A stretch of 36,132 nucleotides of DNA, from the NCBI RefSeq assembly GCF_019237615.1, contig NZ_JAFAGT010000080.1:1-36132 (forward strand), read 5' to 3'. Source of the stretch: Roseateles sp. GTDB lineage: Bacteria > Pseudomonadota > Gammaproteobacteria > Burkholderiales > Burkholderiaceae_C. Below, piece by piece: positions 15,105 through 23,418 of the stretch. Numbering within the stretch: the stretch's first letter is position 1; every line of letters begins with the position of its first letter. A model generated the notes under the pieces. It was not told the origin of the DNA and made no database searches. It saw only the letters and a program-made list of their open reading frames with translations. Made by a program: the position numbers and the translations under genes.

Positions 15105-15734
15105 ATGGATTTCTCGGTGTGGTTGGCGTTCTTCGCGGCGTCCTGGGCCATCAGCCTGTCGCCCGGCGCGGGCGCGGTGGCGGCGATGAGCGCCGGGCTG
15201 AGCCATGGCTTCAGGCGCGGCTATTTCATGACCTTCGGACTCATCCTGGGCATCCTGACCCAGGTGGTCCTGGTCAGTGCCGGCCTGGGCGCGCTGATCG
15301 CCGCGTCGTCGCTGGGTTTTGCGCTCGTCAAGTGGGCCGGCGTCGCTTACCTGATCTACCTCGGCGTGCAGCAGTGGCGCGCGCCGGCCCGGCCGCTGGC
15401 CGCGGCCGAGGAGGGCGGCGCCAGGGCCACGCGCCGCCAGCTGGTGCTGCGTGGCTGGGGCATCAACGCGGTCAACCCCAAGGGCACCGTCTTCCTGCTG
15501 GCCGTCGTGCCTCAGTTCCTGGACCTGCACGCGCCACTGGCGCCGCAATACCTCGTCATCGGCGGCACGCTGGCTTTCACCGACCTTGTCGTCATGGCGG
15601 GCTACACGGCCCTGGCGGCCCGGGTGCTGGCGGCGCTGAAGAGCGAGAGCCACATCAAGGCGCTGAACCGCGTGTTCGGCACGCTGTTCGTGGCTGCAGG
15701 AGCGCTGCTGGCGACCTTCAAGCGCGCTGCCTGA
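15105..15734 (+). CDS. LysE/RhtB-family amino-acid exporter
   Basis: A 209-residue inner-membrane protein with about six membrane segments. The family hallmark SLSPGAGAVAAMSAGLSHGFRRG near the N-terminus and the NPKGTVFLLAVVPQF segment near residue 125 identify it. Members export basic amino acids, homoserine, threonine or other amines; the substrate here is unknown. The ATG at 15105 has GGAG (15094-15097) at good spacing. An EamA exporter follows after 63 bases in the same direction. Confidence 0.92.
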   Translation: MDFSVWLAFFAASWAISLSPGAGAVAAMSAGLSHGFRRGYFMTFGLILGILTQVVLVSAGLGALIAASSLGFALVKWAGVAYLIYLGVQQWRAPARPLAAAEEGGARATRRQLVLRGWGINAVNPKGTVFLLAVVPQFLDLHAPLAPQYLVIGGTLAFTDLVVMAGYTALAARVLAALKSESHIKALNRVFGTLFVAAGALLATFKRAA

Positions 15735-15797
15735 GCGCGCATTCCCCCATTCCCTTCCACCGCCGCAGCGCGCCTGTGGGGGGCAGTCCTTTTTCGC

Positions 15798-16682
15798 ATG
15801 CCGACCTCGATTTCCCCCCGCTGGCTGTTCTGGGGCCCGACGCTGATCTGGGCCAGCACCTGGCACGTCATCCTGTACCAGTTGGACGGCAGCGTGCCGG
15901 TGCTCAACTCCGTCGCGTGGCGCTTCGCGCTGGCCGCCCTGCTGCTGGCGGCACTGGCGTGCTGGCAGGGCTTGTCGTTGCGGCTGCCGCTGTGGGCGCA
16001 TGGCTGGATGATGGCCACCGGCGTCGTGCAGTACAGCGGCAACTACCTGTCGGTCTATGAGGCCGAGCGCCATATTCCCTCGGGGCTGGTGGCGGTGCTG
16101 TTCTGCCTGATGGTCTACGGCAATGCGCTGTCGGGGCGGCTGTTCTTCGGTCAGCCGGTCACGCGGCGCTTCCTGGCCGCGGCCAGTGGCGGCGTGCTGG
16201 GCGTGGTGCTGATCTTCTGGCCCGAGATCGCTGCCACCGGCGCCCGGCCCACGGCCGCCCTGGGCCTGGGGCTGGGTCTGGGGGCCGTGGCGGCCGCCTG
16301 CGTGGGCAATGTGCTGACGCTGACGCTGACCCGCCGCGGCCTGCCGCTCGTGCCGGTGCTGGCCTGGAGCATGGGCTATGGCGCCGCCTTCCTCGTCACC
16401 CTGTCGCTGGCCAGCGGCGCTGGCCTGCATTTCGACTGGCGCGCGTCCTACGTGCTGAGCCTGCTCTACCTGGCGGTGGCCGGCTCGGTGGTCGCCTTCG
16501 TGCTGTATTTCCGGCTGGCCCAGGCCCAGGGGCCGGCGCGCGCGGCGCTGACGGGGGTCGTGATCCCGGTCATCGCGCTGGTGGTCTCGGCCGTGCTGGA
16601 GGGCTGGCGGGTGACGCCGCTGGCCCTGGGCGGCATGCTGCTGTGCCTGGCCAGCCTCTACGTGGCGGCGAGGCGGTCCTAG
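15798..16682 (+). CDS. EamA-family (DMT superfamily) transporter
   Basis: A 294-residue protein with about ten membrane segments arranged as two EamA repeats. Seen are the N-terminal GPTLIWASTWHVILYQL, NYLSVYEAERHIPSGLVAVLFCLMV at the end of the first repeat, and LYLAVAGSVVAFVLYFRL in the second. Such proteins usually export small metabolites or amino acids. It lies 63 bases after the LysE-type gene and may be co-transcribed with it. Confidence 0.9.
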   Translation: MPTSISPRWLFWGPTLIWASTWHVILYQLDGSVPVLNSVAWRFALAALLLAALACWQGLSLRLPLWAHGWMMATGVVQYSGNYLSVYEAERHIPSGLVAVLFCLMVYGNALSGRLFFGQPVTRRFLAAASGGVLGVVLIFWPEIAATGARPTAALGLGLGLGAVAAACVGNVLTLTLTRRGLPLVPVLAWSMGYGAAFLVTLSLASGAGLHFDWRASYVLSLLYLAVAGSVVAFVLYFRLAQAQGPARAALTGVVIPVIALVVSAVLEGWRVTPLALGGMLLCLASLYVAARRS

Positions 16683-16832
16683 GCCCCGGGCTCCGCGCGC
16701 GACCGGCCGTGCCGTCGCCGCCCCGGGGTTCGGCCGCGTCGCCGCCCGCTTCGTCATCCCAGGCCGGCACTCGTCGCATGGCCATCGCGCCGGCCCGGCC
16801 TGCGCCCTAGCATGCCCCGCAAGGAGGAAGGC

Positions 16833-18152
16833 ATGCGCGGGATGTCACTGTTGTTGGCCGGTCTGCTGAACTGGGCGCTCTTGGCACAGGCGGCGGGTTT
16901 GGCGGTGGAGCGGCTGGACCTGGGCGAAGGTCCGGGCGAGCAGGCCTACAACCTGCAGGAGCAGGGCGACCTGCGCGTGTTTGCCCGTTCGGCCGCGCAT
17001 TTCAAGCAGGCCCGCATCTATGTCCAGCGCCGCGTGGACGGACAATGGCAGCGGGTGCAGGCCTTGCCCTTCGGCGACCCACGCTGGCGCGACTCCGACC
17101 CGCATCTGAGCGCCGACGGACGGGTGCTCACCTTTGTCTCCAGCCGGCCGGCGGCCGACGGGCGCGAGCATGCCGATCTGGACCTGTACGAGTCGCGCTG
17201 GCTGGACGGCCACTGGGGCCCGCCGCGGCGCCTGCCCGAGGCGTGGCAGAGCCCGGGGCACGAACTCGGCCCGGAGCGCTATGGCGAGACCGTCTACCTC
17301 GCATCGAGCCGCCCCGGCGGGCCGGGCGCACTGTCCGTCTACCGGGTGCGGGACGGTGACGCGACGCCGCAACCGCTGCCCGCGCCCATCAACGACGGCG
17401 GCCAGAACAGCGACTTCACCCTCAGTCCGGACGGCCGCTACGCGCTCTGGTGGAGCGATCGTGCCGGCGCGGAGGGCGGTGGGGGCGACCTCTACCTGGC
17501 CGAACGACTGGGCGAGGGCTATGGCCCGGCCCTGCGCCTGCCGGCGCCGGTCAACGGGCCGGGGTTCGAGTTCACCCCTTCCGTCAGCGCAGACGGCCGC
17601 TGGCTGTACTTCGCCTCCACGCGCGGGGACGCCCAGGGGCTGTCGCATGTCTACCGGGTCTCCTGGCCCGGGCTGCTGGAGCAGCTCGGGCCGGCGGCCA
17701 CGGCGCACAGCCAGGCGGCGCTGGAGCAGGCCGTGAGTGCCCTGTGGCGTGCGATTGGGCATGCGCCCGGCCAGGCGTCGGACGTCCAGGTCCTGCAGCG
17801 CCTGCTGCATGCCGAAGCCCGGGTGTTCGGCCAGTCGCTCAAGGCCAGCAGCCTGCAGGTCTGGAGCGCCTCCGCCGGGCAGTTCCTGGCCGACCTGGCC
17901 CAGGCTTCTGGACAAGGTCTTTACGAATGCGAGATCGAGCGCCAGCAGCGGCGCTTCGGCGGCCATGCCCAGGTCTACAGCGTGGTCCAGACCCGGCGCG
18001 ACCCGGCTCAGCCGGGCCCCACCTACACGGGCGTGAACAGCATGCAATGGCAGCTGGGGCCGCAGGGCTGGCAGCTGCTGAGCCTGCACTACGCGCTGGA
18101 GGGCCCGGGCCTGAATCTGCCGCAGCCGCCCACGGCGGCCTGCCTGGGCTGA
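16833..18152 (+). CDS. Secreted protein with PD40 (TolB-like) propeller repeats
   Basis: A 439-residue protein with a signal peptide (MRGMSLLLAGLLNWALLAQAAG) and so exported to the periplasm or beyond. The central part (about residues 80-280) has PD40/WD40-like blades: DSDPHLSADGRVLTFVSSR, DFTLSPDGRYALWWSD and FTPSVSADGRWLYFASTR. The last 150 residues form a separate domain ending in a small beta region (YSVVQTRRD, WQLLSLHYAL). The ATG at 16833 is preceded by AAGGAGGAAG, a very strong ribosome binding site. TolB-like propellers bind proteins; the partner here is unknown. The gene is convergent with arfB, three bases apart. Confidence 0.8.
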   Translation: MRGMSLLLAGLLNWALLAQAAGLAVERLDLGEGPGEQAYNLQEQGDLRVFARSAAHFKQARIYVQRRVDGQWQRVQALPFGDPRWRDSDPHLSADGRVLTFVSSRPAADGREHADLDLYESRWLDGHWGPPRRLPEAWQSPGHELGPERYGETVYLASSRPGGPGALSVYRVRDGDATPQPLPAPINDGGQNSDFTLSPDGRYALWWSDRAGAEGGGGDLYLAERLGEGYGPALRLPAPVNGPGFEFTPSVSADGRWLYFASTRGDAQGLSHVYRVSWPGLLEQLGPAATAHSQAALEQAVSALWRAIGHAPGQASDVQVLQRLLHAEARVFGQSLKASSLQVWSASAGQFLADLAQASGQGLYECEIERQQRRFGGHAQVYSVVQTRRDPAQPGPTYTGVNSMQWQLGPQGWQLLSLHYALEGPGLNLPQPPTAACLG

Positions 18153-18155
18153 GGC

Positions 18156-18563
18156 TCAGTCCAGTACGCGGCCACGGCCTGCCTTGACGCCGCTGCGTCT
18201 GGACTTGCCCTCCAGCCGACGCTGCTGCGACCCGTAAGTCGGCTTGGTGGCCCGCCGCGCCTTGGGTACATGGGCGGCGGCCTGCACCAGCTCAACCAGC
18301 CGCGCCAACGCGTCGGCGCGGTTGCGTTCCAGGCTGCGCGAGTCCTGCGCCTTGATGACGACGACGCCGTCCGCGGTGATGCGCTGATCCGGCCACGCCA
18401 GCAGCCGCGCCTTCACGGCGTCGGGCAGGCTGGAGGCGCGGATGTCGAAGCGCAGGTGGACGGCGTTGCTGACCTTGTTGACGTTCTGTCCGCCCGGGCC
18501 GCTGGCGCGGATCGCGTCGAACTGGATCTCGCCGGGCAGGGGCTGCCAGCGGAATTCAGGCAC
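18156..18563 (-). CDS. arfB: Alternative ribosome-rescue factor (GGQ protein)
   Basis: A protein of about 135 residues that hydrolyses peptidyl-tRNA on stalled ribosomes. The GGQ motif is in [20 protein letters not shown], followed by [18 protein letters not shown], as in E. coli ArfB/YaeJ. The C-terminal tail is Lys/Arg-rich ([20 protein letters not shown]), the part that enters the mRNA channel. No ATG starts the frame. GTG at 18563 overlaps the alr stop by eight bases and gives the usual length; GTG at 18593 would add ten residues. Overlap with alr suggests coupled translation. Confidence 0.92.
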   Translation of the reverse strand: MPEFRWQPLPGEIQFDAIRASGPGGQNVNKVSNAVHLRFDIRASSLPDAVKARLLAWPDQRITADGVVVIKAQDSRSLERNRADALARLVELVQAAAHVPKARRATKPTYGSQQRRLEGKSRRSGVKAGRGRVLD

Positions 18564-19656
18564 AGCGCACCGGCACGCGTGGCGCGACGGCACACATCAG
18601 CTCGTAGCCTATGGTGCCGGCCGCCTGGGCCACCTCGTCGATGGGCAGTCGCGACCCCCGCGGGCCTTCGCCCCACAGCGTCACCTCGCTGCCGAAGCCG
18701 CTGGCCGGCAGATCGCTGAGGTCCACGGCCAGCATGTCCATGGACACGCGCCCCAGCGTGCGCGTGCTCGTGCCGTCCACCAGCACCGGCGTGCCGGTGG
18801 GCGCGTGGCGCGGGTAGCCGTCTGCATAGCCGCAGGCGACGATGCCCGCGCGCGTGACCCGGTCGGCCGTGTAGGCGCTGCCATAGCCTATGGTCTCGCC
18901 CGGCTGCAGTTGCTGCACGCCGATGATGCGGGAGCGCAGCGTCATGGCCGGCCGCAGGTCCCAGTGGGCGGCGTCGTGCTCGGGAAAGTCGGGCACGCCG
19001 CCGTAGTTCATGATGCCGGCGCGCACCCAGTCCTGGGCCGTCCGGCCGGGGTGGCGCAGCGTCGCGGCGCTGTTGGCAATGCTGCGCTCTCCGGCCAGGC
19101 CCTCCGTCGCGGCCTCGAAGGCGGCGAGCTGGTGGGCGATGCCGTCCACGCCCCGGCGCAGCGCATCGGCGTCGGAGAAATGGGTCATCAGGCCGATCTC
19201 GTCCACCTGGGGCAGGGCCTCCAGTCGCGCGTAGGCGGCGCGGAAGGCGGCCGGCGTGAAGCCCAGGCGGTTCATGCCCGAGTTCAGCTTCAGGAACACG
19301 CGGTGCGGCTCGTGCGTCTTGTGCATGGCCAGCCAGTCGATCTGCTGTTCGCAATGCACGGCATGCCAGAGCTTGAGGCGCGAGCACAGCTCCAGGTCGC
19401 GTGGCTCGAACACGCCCTCCAGCAGCAGGATGGGGCCGCGCCAGTCCAGCGCGCGCAGGCGCTCGGCTTCGGCCAGGTCCAGCAGCGCGAAGCCATCGGC
19501 CGCGCGCAGGCCCTCGAAGGCGCGTTCGATGCCATGGCCATAGGCATTGGCCTTGACGACGGCCCAGACGCGGGCGTTGGGCGCCTGCGCGCGGGCGCGG
19601 GCCAGGTTGTGGGCGAGGGCGTCGGTGTGGATCAGGGCTTCGATGGGGCGCGGCAT
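18556..19656 (-). CDS. alr: Alanine racemase
   Basis: A 366-residue PLP enzyme interconverting L- and D-alanine, providing D-Ala for peptidoglycan. The PLP lysine is K35 in [10 protein letters not shown], and the catalytic tyrosine is in [12 protein letters not shown]. The substrate segments [10 protein letters not shown] and the C-terminal [14 protein letters not shown] are present. Length is normal. It is divergent from lplT, with a GCAGGG/CCCTGC hairpin (19678-19694) between them, and it overlaps arfB. It may supply or recycle D-Ala together with dadA further along, though it is not in the same operon. Confidence 0.96.
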   Translation of the reverse strand: MPRPIEALIHTDALAHNLARARAQAPNARVWAVVKANAYGHGIERAFEGLRAADGFALLDLAEAERLRALDWRGPILLLEGVFEPRDLELCSRLKLWHAVHCEQQIDWLAMHKTHEPHRVFLKLNSGMNRLGFTPAAFRAAYARLEALPQVDEIGLMTHFSDADALRRGVDGIAHQLAAFEAATEGLAGERSIANSAATLRHPGRTAQDWVRAGIMNYGGVPDFPEHDAAHWDLRPAMTLRSRIIGVQQLQPGETIGYGSAYTADRVTRAGIVACGYADGYPRHAPTGTPVLVDGTSTRTLGRVSMDMLAVDLSDLPASGFGSEVTLWGEGPRGSRLPIDEVAQAAGTIGYELMCAVAPRVPVRCA

Positions 19657-19706
19657 GCGCAGGATTTTGCGCCCGCCGCAGGGCCGGACCCTGCAAACTA
19701 GGGGCG

Positions 19707-19715
19707 TGCTATAAA
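19707..19715 (+). promoter_or_regulatory. Extended -10 promoter element for lplT
   Basis: TGCTATAAA fits the extended -10 pattern TGnTATAAT with one mismatch and lies about 60 bases before the lplT start. The -35 region is weak, which is usual for extended -10 promoters. Confidence 0.5.
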
Positions 19716-19777
19716 CCCGCGCCGCCTCGGTTTACCGACCCCCAGCAGAAGACAGTCCAGGATTGCGCCCCCGCCCG

Positions 19778-21067
19778 ATGAAACGCGGCTTCTACACCAT
19801 CATGTCGGCGCAGTTCTTCAGCTCGCTGGCGGATCAGGCCTTGCTCGTGGGTGCCATCGAGCTGCTCAAGAGCGCGCAGGCGCCTGCTTGGCAGATCCCC
19901 GCGCTGGGGCCGATGTTCGCGCTGTTCTATGTGGTGCTCGCGCCCTTCGTCGGCGCCTTCGCCGACGCGGTACCCAAGGGCAAGGTGATGTTCTACTCGA
20001 ACCTCATCAAGGTCGTGGGTTGCCTGATGATGCTCTTCGGCGCCCATCCGTTGCTGTCCTACGCCATTGTTGGCCTCGGCGCGGCGGCCTATTCACCGGC
20101 CAAGTACGGCATCCTGACCGAGCTGCTGCCGCCATCCCAGCTCGTCAAGGCCAATGGCTGGATCGAAGGGCTGACCATCGCGTCCATCATCCTGGGCATC
20201 GTGCTTGGCGGCCAACTCGTCGGCCCGCATCTGTCGGCCCATCTGCTGGCCATCGACATCCCCTACATCGACACCGGCATCGACACCCCGCCCCAGGCCG
20301 CCATTGCCAGCATCGTGTCGCTGTACATCGTGGCCGCGGCGTTCAATCTCTACATCCCCCGCACCGAGGCGCCGCTGCAGCCGCTCGCGCATGGTCCGCG
20401 CGCGTTGATGCGCGACTTCGCCGCCTGCAACTCGCGCCTGTGGACCGACAAGCTGGGCCAGATCTCGCTGGCCACGACGACGCTGTTCTGGGGCGCCTCG
20501 GGCAATCTGCGCATCATCCTGTTCCCTTGGGCCGCCGCGGCCCTGGCCTACGACACCACCGCGGCCTCCAACCTCGGCGGCGTGGTGGCGCTGGGCACGG
20601 CCCTGGGCGCGGTGGCGGCCTCCTTCCTGGTGCGGCTGGACCGCGCCACCCGCGTGATCCCGCTGGGCATCGTCATGGGCGTGATGCTGATCGGCATGAT
20701 CGCCGTGCGTGACGTGCGCCTGGCGGCACCCTATCTGATGCTGATGGGCCTGGCCTGTGGCTACCTGGTCGTGCCCATGAACGCGCTGCTGCAGCACCGT
20801 GGCGCCAGCCTGATGGGGGCCGGCCGCTCCATTGCCGTGCAGAACTTCAACGAGCAGGCCTGCATCCTGGGCCTGGGCGCGCTTTACACGGGCATGACCC
20901 GCGTGGGCCTGTCGACCTATGCCGCCATCGCCATCTTCGGCATCGTCGTGGCCGGCACGATGTGGTGGATCCGCGGCTGGCACCGGCGCAACCTGGTCGA
21001 GCACAGGGAAGAGGTCGAGCATCTGCTCGACCTGGCCCGCACCGACCATCTGCCCCAGGACCGGTAG
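19778..21067 (+). CDS. lplT: Lysophospholipid transporter LplT
   Basis: A 429-residue MFS protein that flips lysophospholipids across the inner membrane for re-acylation. The characteristic beginning GFYTIMSAQFFSSLADQALL and the loop YSPAKYGILTELLPPSQLVKANGW match the family. About 12 membrane segments. The acyltransferase partner (aas) is not in the window. I chose the ATG at 19778; a TTG at 19763 with CCAGGA just before it is an alternative. It is divergent from alr, an arrangement I recall as common in Burkholderiales. Confidence 0.93.
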   Translation: MKRGFYTIMSAQFFSSLADQALLVGAIELLKSAQAPAWQIPALGPMFALFYVVLAPFVGAFADAVPKGKVMFYSNLIKVVGCLMMLFGAHPLLSYAIVGLGAAAYSPAKYGILTELLPPSQLVKANGWIEGLTIASIILGIVLGGQLVGPHLSAHLLAIDIPYIDTGIDTPPQAAIASIVSLYIVAAAFNLYIPRTEAPLQPLAHGPRALMRDFAACNSRLWTDKLGQISLATTTLFWGASGNLRIILFPWAAAALAYDTTAASNLGGVVALGTALGAVAASFLVRLDRATRVIPLGIVMGVMLIGMIAVRDVRLAAPYLMLMGLACGYLVVPMNALLQHRGASLMGAGRSIAVQNFNEQACILGLGALYTGMTRVGLSTYAAIAIFGIVVAGTMWWIRGWHRRNLVEHREEVEHLLDLARTDHLPQDR

Positions 21068-21086
21068 CCGGCCCCGGCGGCTTCGC

Positions 21087-22049
21087 TCAGCTGCTGGAGC
21101 TGCTGCCCCGGCCCTTGCGGCCGGGCGAGGGCTGGATCAGGTGGCGGCCCTCCAGCACCATCTCGATGTGCTCGCTCCAGGCACGCGCGATCTTGAAGCA
21201 GCCGCTGTGGTTGAGGTGGATCTCGTTGTGCCAGTCGCCGCTGATGCCGGTGGAGCCGGGCGCCGCCAGGGCCAGGGGCACGGTCGTCGAGTCGAACACG
21301 AAGAGGCCTCGGAAGGCCTCCTTGTCGGCTGCCATGTCCTTAAGCAGCTGGGCCAGGTGGAAGACCATCAGCCTGCTGACCGCGGCCCAGTCCGCGCTCG
21401 GCACGCCATAGGCCTTCAGGGCCGGATAGAGCCAGGGGCCGCTGGCGCCCAGGTCGTCGCCGGACTCGGCGCCGGCCGGGCGCGGCATGGGCACGGCGTA
21501 GCAATGCATGAAGACCGGCTTGCCCGCCGATGGCCCCTGGTCGCGCAGGGACAGCAGGTGCTTGACGTTGGCGCGCAGGTAGCCGGCATAGGTGGCCCAG
21601 CCGGGTTCGGAGAAGTAGCGTGCGACGCCGGCCGACGGCGGGCCCCATTCGGTCTGGCGGCGCAGCAGGCGCCGCTCCAGCGGGATGGGCTCGCCGTTCC
21701 AGTCCTGCGCCGGCGTGCGTGCGGCGGCGATCAAGTCGTTGCCGCCCACGGACAGCAGCACGCCGTCCCAGGCCGACGCTTCGGGGCCGGCCAAAAGACG
21801 CACGAAGTCGGGGTTGGACGCCAGGTCCACCATGTGCGAGAGCGCATTGCCCGTGCCGGCGCAGTTGACGGCCGCCGTGCCGGCCTTGAAGACCAGCTCC
21901 TGCAGCAGGTTGGCATGGGCATTGAGCTTGGCGCGCGCGTTCGAGAACCACGAGTCCCCCTGTGCCAGCAGCTTCCAGCGGAAGCTGCCGAGGTCCGGCG
22001 GGGAACTGCCGGCCAGATCGGCCGGGGTGAAGCAAGCCAGGTGATCCAT
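21087..22049 (-). CDS. SGNH/GDSL-type hydrolase
   Basis: A protein of about 320 residues with the SGNH esterase blocks in order: block I LLAQGDSWFS (nucleophile Ser), block III LLSVGGNDLIAA (Gly, Asn) and block V DWHNEIHLNHSG (Asp and His). The Gly-Asn region of block II is around NCAGTGNALSH. No signal peptide is evident, so it may act in the cytoplasm; the C-terminus is a Ser run after PSPGRKGRG. The start is uncertain: ATG at 22049 is the last before block I, but the frame is open further upstream. It is divergent from the glutathione peroxidase gene. The ester substrate is unknown. Confidence 0.8.
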   Translation of the reverse strand: MDHLACFTPADLAGSSPPDLGSFRWKLLAQGDSWFSNARAKLNAHANLLQELVFKAGTAAVNCAGTGNALSHMVDLASNPDFVRLLAGPEASAWDGVLLSVGGNDLIAAARTPAQDWNGEPIPLERRLLRRQTEWGPPSAGVARYFSEPGWATYAGYLRANVKHLLSLRDQGPSAGKPVFMHCYAVPMPRPAGAESGDDLGASGPWLYPALKAYGVPSADWAAVSRLMVFHLAQLLKDMAADKEAFRGLFVFDSTTVPLALAAPGSTGISGDWHNEIHLNHSGCFKIARAWSEHIEMVLEGRHLIQPSPGRKGRGSSSSS

Positions 22050-22141
22050 GAACGTGGGGTATCCGAAGTTGCTGACCGGGCGGCGCGTCCCCGAGTGGCT
22101 CGCGCTTCGCAAGTTCGCGCGATTGGAAGGCCAGCCGCGCG

Positions 22142-22176
22142 CCGGGCGCCATGCTACAAACCCTCGGGGCGCCCGG
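22142..22176. promoter_or_regulatory. Inverted repeat in the gpx upstream region
   Basis: CCGGGCGCC (22142-22150) and GGCGCCCGG (22168-22176) are perfect inverted copies 17 bases apart, between divergent genes and 41 bases before the gpx ATG. It could be an operator or a hairpin in the leader. GC-rich context makes chance pairing more likely. Confidence 0.35.
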
Positions 22177-22216
22177 GGGGTTAGCATAGTGCTCGTCTCT
22201 TCTAGGGAGGGCTTCC

Positions 22217-22708
22217 ATGAGTGAGAGCATCTTCGACTTCCAGGCCGTATCCATCCGCGGCGAGCCGGCCGACCTGGCCGCACAGCGCGGCAAGGTGATG
22301 CTCATCGTCAACACGGCCAGTGAATGCGGTTTCACGCCCCAGTTCAAGGGCCTGGAACAGCTCTGGGAGGACTATGGCCCCCAGGGGCTGGTCGTCATCG
22401 GCTTCCCGAGCAACGAGTTCGGCGGCCAGGACCCGGGCAGCAACGACCAGATCGCCAGCTTCTGTGAGTTGAACTACGGCGTCAGCTTCCCGATGATGCA
22501 GAAGATCAAGGTCAACGGCGCCGAGGCCCATCCGCTGTGGAAGTTCCTGAAGAGCGAGAAGCCCGGCTTCCTCGGCACCGAGGCCATCAAGTGGAATTTC
22601 ACCAAGTTCCTCGTTGGCCGCGACGGCCAGGTCATCAAGCGCTACGCGCCCAACGACGCGCCGGAGAAGCTGCGCGGCGACATCGAAGCGGCGCTGAAGG
22701 CGACCTGA
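22217..22708 (+). CDS. Glutathione peroxidase (thiol peroxidase of the BtuE type)
   Basis: A 163-residue cytoplasmic enzyme reducing peroxides. The peroxidatic Cys is C37 in NTASECGFTPQF; the family motifs VIGFPSNEFGGQDPGSN and the tetrad WNFTKFLVGRDG follow. A second Cys in IASFCELNYGVSFP could be the resolving Cys of a thioredoxin-dependent mechanism, as in bacterial Gpx. Strong ribosome binding site AGGGAGG before the ATG. It is convergent with the Crp-like gene, three bases apart. Confidence 0.95.
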   Translation: MSESIFDFQAVSIRGEPADLAAQRGKVMLIVNTASECGFTPQFKGLEQLWEDYGPQGLVVIGFPSNEFGGQDPGSNDQIASFCELNYGVSFPMMQKIKVNGAEAHPLWKFLKSEKPGFLGTEAIKWNFTKFLVGRDGQVIKRYAPNDAPEKLRGDIEAALKAT

Positions 22709-22711
22709 TCC

Positions 22712-23362
22712 TCAGCCGCGCAGCCACAGCCGACCACGGCCCAGGCGCAGGCGACCCCCGGCCTGCGCGGCCCGCAGCAGTTCGTTGACCGTCTGCCGCG
22801 ACAAGTGGGCCAGCCGCGCCAGCTCGGTCTGCGTGGCCGTCACCTCGACCCAGCCCGTGCCATCGCGCCGGCCGCGCTCGCGTGCCAGCTGGTCCAGGGC
22901 CAGGGCGAAGCGCTCAGCCGCGTCCTGGTGACGGGCCGCCTGCAGCAGGCGCAGCGTGCCGTCGTAGCGGCGCGCGAACTCGGCCAGCAGGGCGCGTGCG
23001 AAGCCGGGCACCTCATCCATCAGCCGCGCGTAGGCCTCGCGGCCGAACACCAGCACCTCGCTGGCGCCGCGCGCCACCGCCTCGTACTCCGCCGGCTGTC
23101 CGGCCGCGAACGCCGCCAGCCCGAACAGCTGCGGCGGCCCCACGTTCTCGATGACCGACACCGCGCCGTCCGCGCCGGTGAAACGGGTCTCGATCTCACC
23201 GGCCGCGACGGCGTAGAACGCCGCCGGCCGCTGGCCCTGAACGAACAGGCTGCGGCCGTCGACAAGCCGGCGGCGCGCGATGGTGGCGGCGATGTCGGCC
23301 GGCACCACGACGCCCGGGAAATGGGCGTCGAGCAGCTGTTGCAGGGCAGGGGCCTCGGGCAT
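22712..23362 (-). CDS. Crp/Fnr-family transcription regulator
   Basis: A 216-residue regulator with an N-terminal cNMP-binding-type beta roll (about residues 20-125) and a C-terminal winged helix (about 165-216). The recognition helix reads SRQTVNELL, against SRETVGRIL of E. coli CRP: Arg180 is kept while Glu181 and Arg185 are Gln and Glu. The cAMP-contact region reads FGLAAFAAGQPAEYEAVA and lacks the canonical Arg-Ser pair, so the ligand may not be cAMP. There is no Fnr-type Cys cluster at the N-terminus. I chose the ATG at 23362; the frame continues upstream through an unlikely leader. A CRP-spaced palindrome lies just ahead of the start. Confidence 0.88.
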   Translation of the reverse strand: MPEAPALQQLLDAHFPGVVVPADIAATIARRRLVDGRSLFVQGQRPAAFYAVAAGEIETRFTGADGAVSVIENVGPPQLFGLAAFAAGQPAEYEAVARGASEVLVFGREAYARLMDEVPGFARALLAEFARRYDGTLRLLQAARHQDAAERFALALDQLARERGRRDGTGWVEVTATQTELARLAHLSRQTVNELLRAAQAGGRLRLGRGRLWLRG

Positions 23363-23369
23363 GGCGCAT

Positions 23370-23385
23370 TGTCGGCCGGCCGACA
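23370..23385. promoter_or_regulatory. 16-bp palindromic operator between the crp-like gene and the DUF2332 gene
   Basis: TGTCGGCCGGCCGACA is a perfect palindrome in the 56-base divergent intergenic region, seven bases from the regulator start codon. Read as TGTCG-N6-CGACA it has the 5-6-5 layout of Crp/Fnr sites (TGTGA-N6-TCACA), so the adjacent regulator probably binds it and controls itself and the divergent gene. Confidence 0.55.
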
Positions 23386-23418
23386 CAGGGCGCGGCCCGG
23401 GCTGCCTATGCTGGCCGC

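Noticed and set aside
13857-16757. Very long minus-strand frame ahead of the MFS gene
   Set aside because: Only the last 395 residues are the transporter; the upstream part is Gln/Arg-rich shadow of the LysE and EamA genes.
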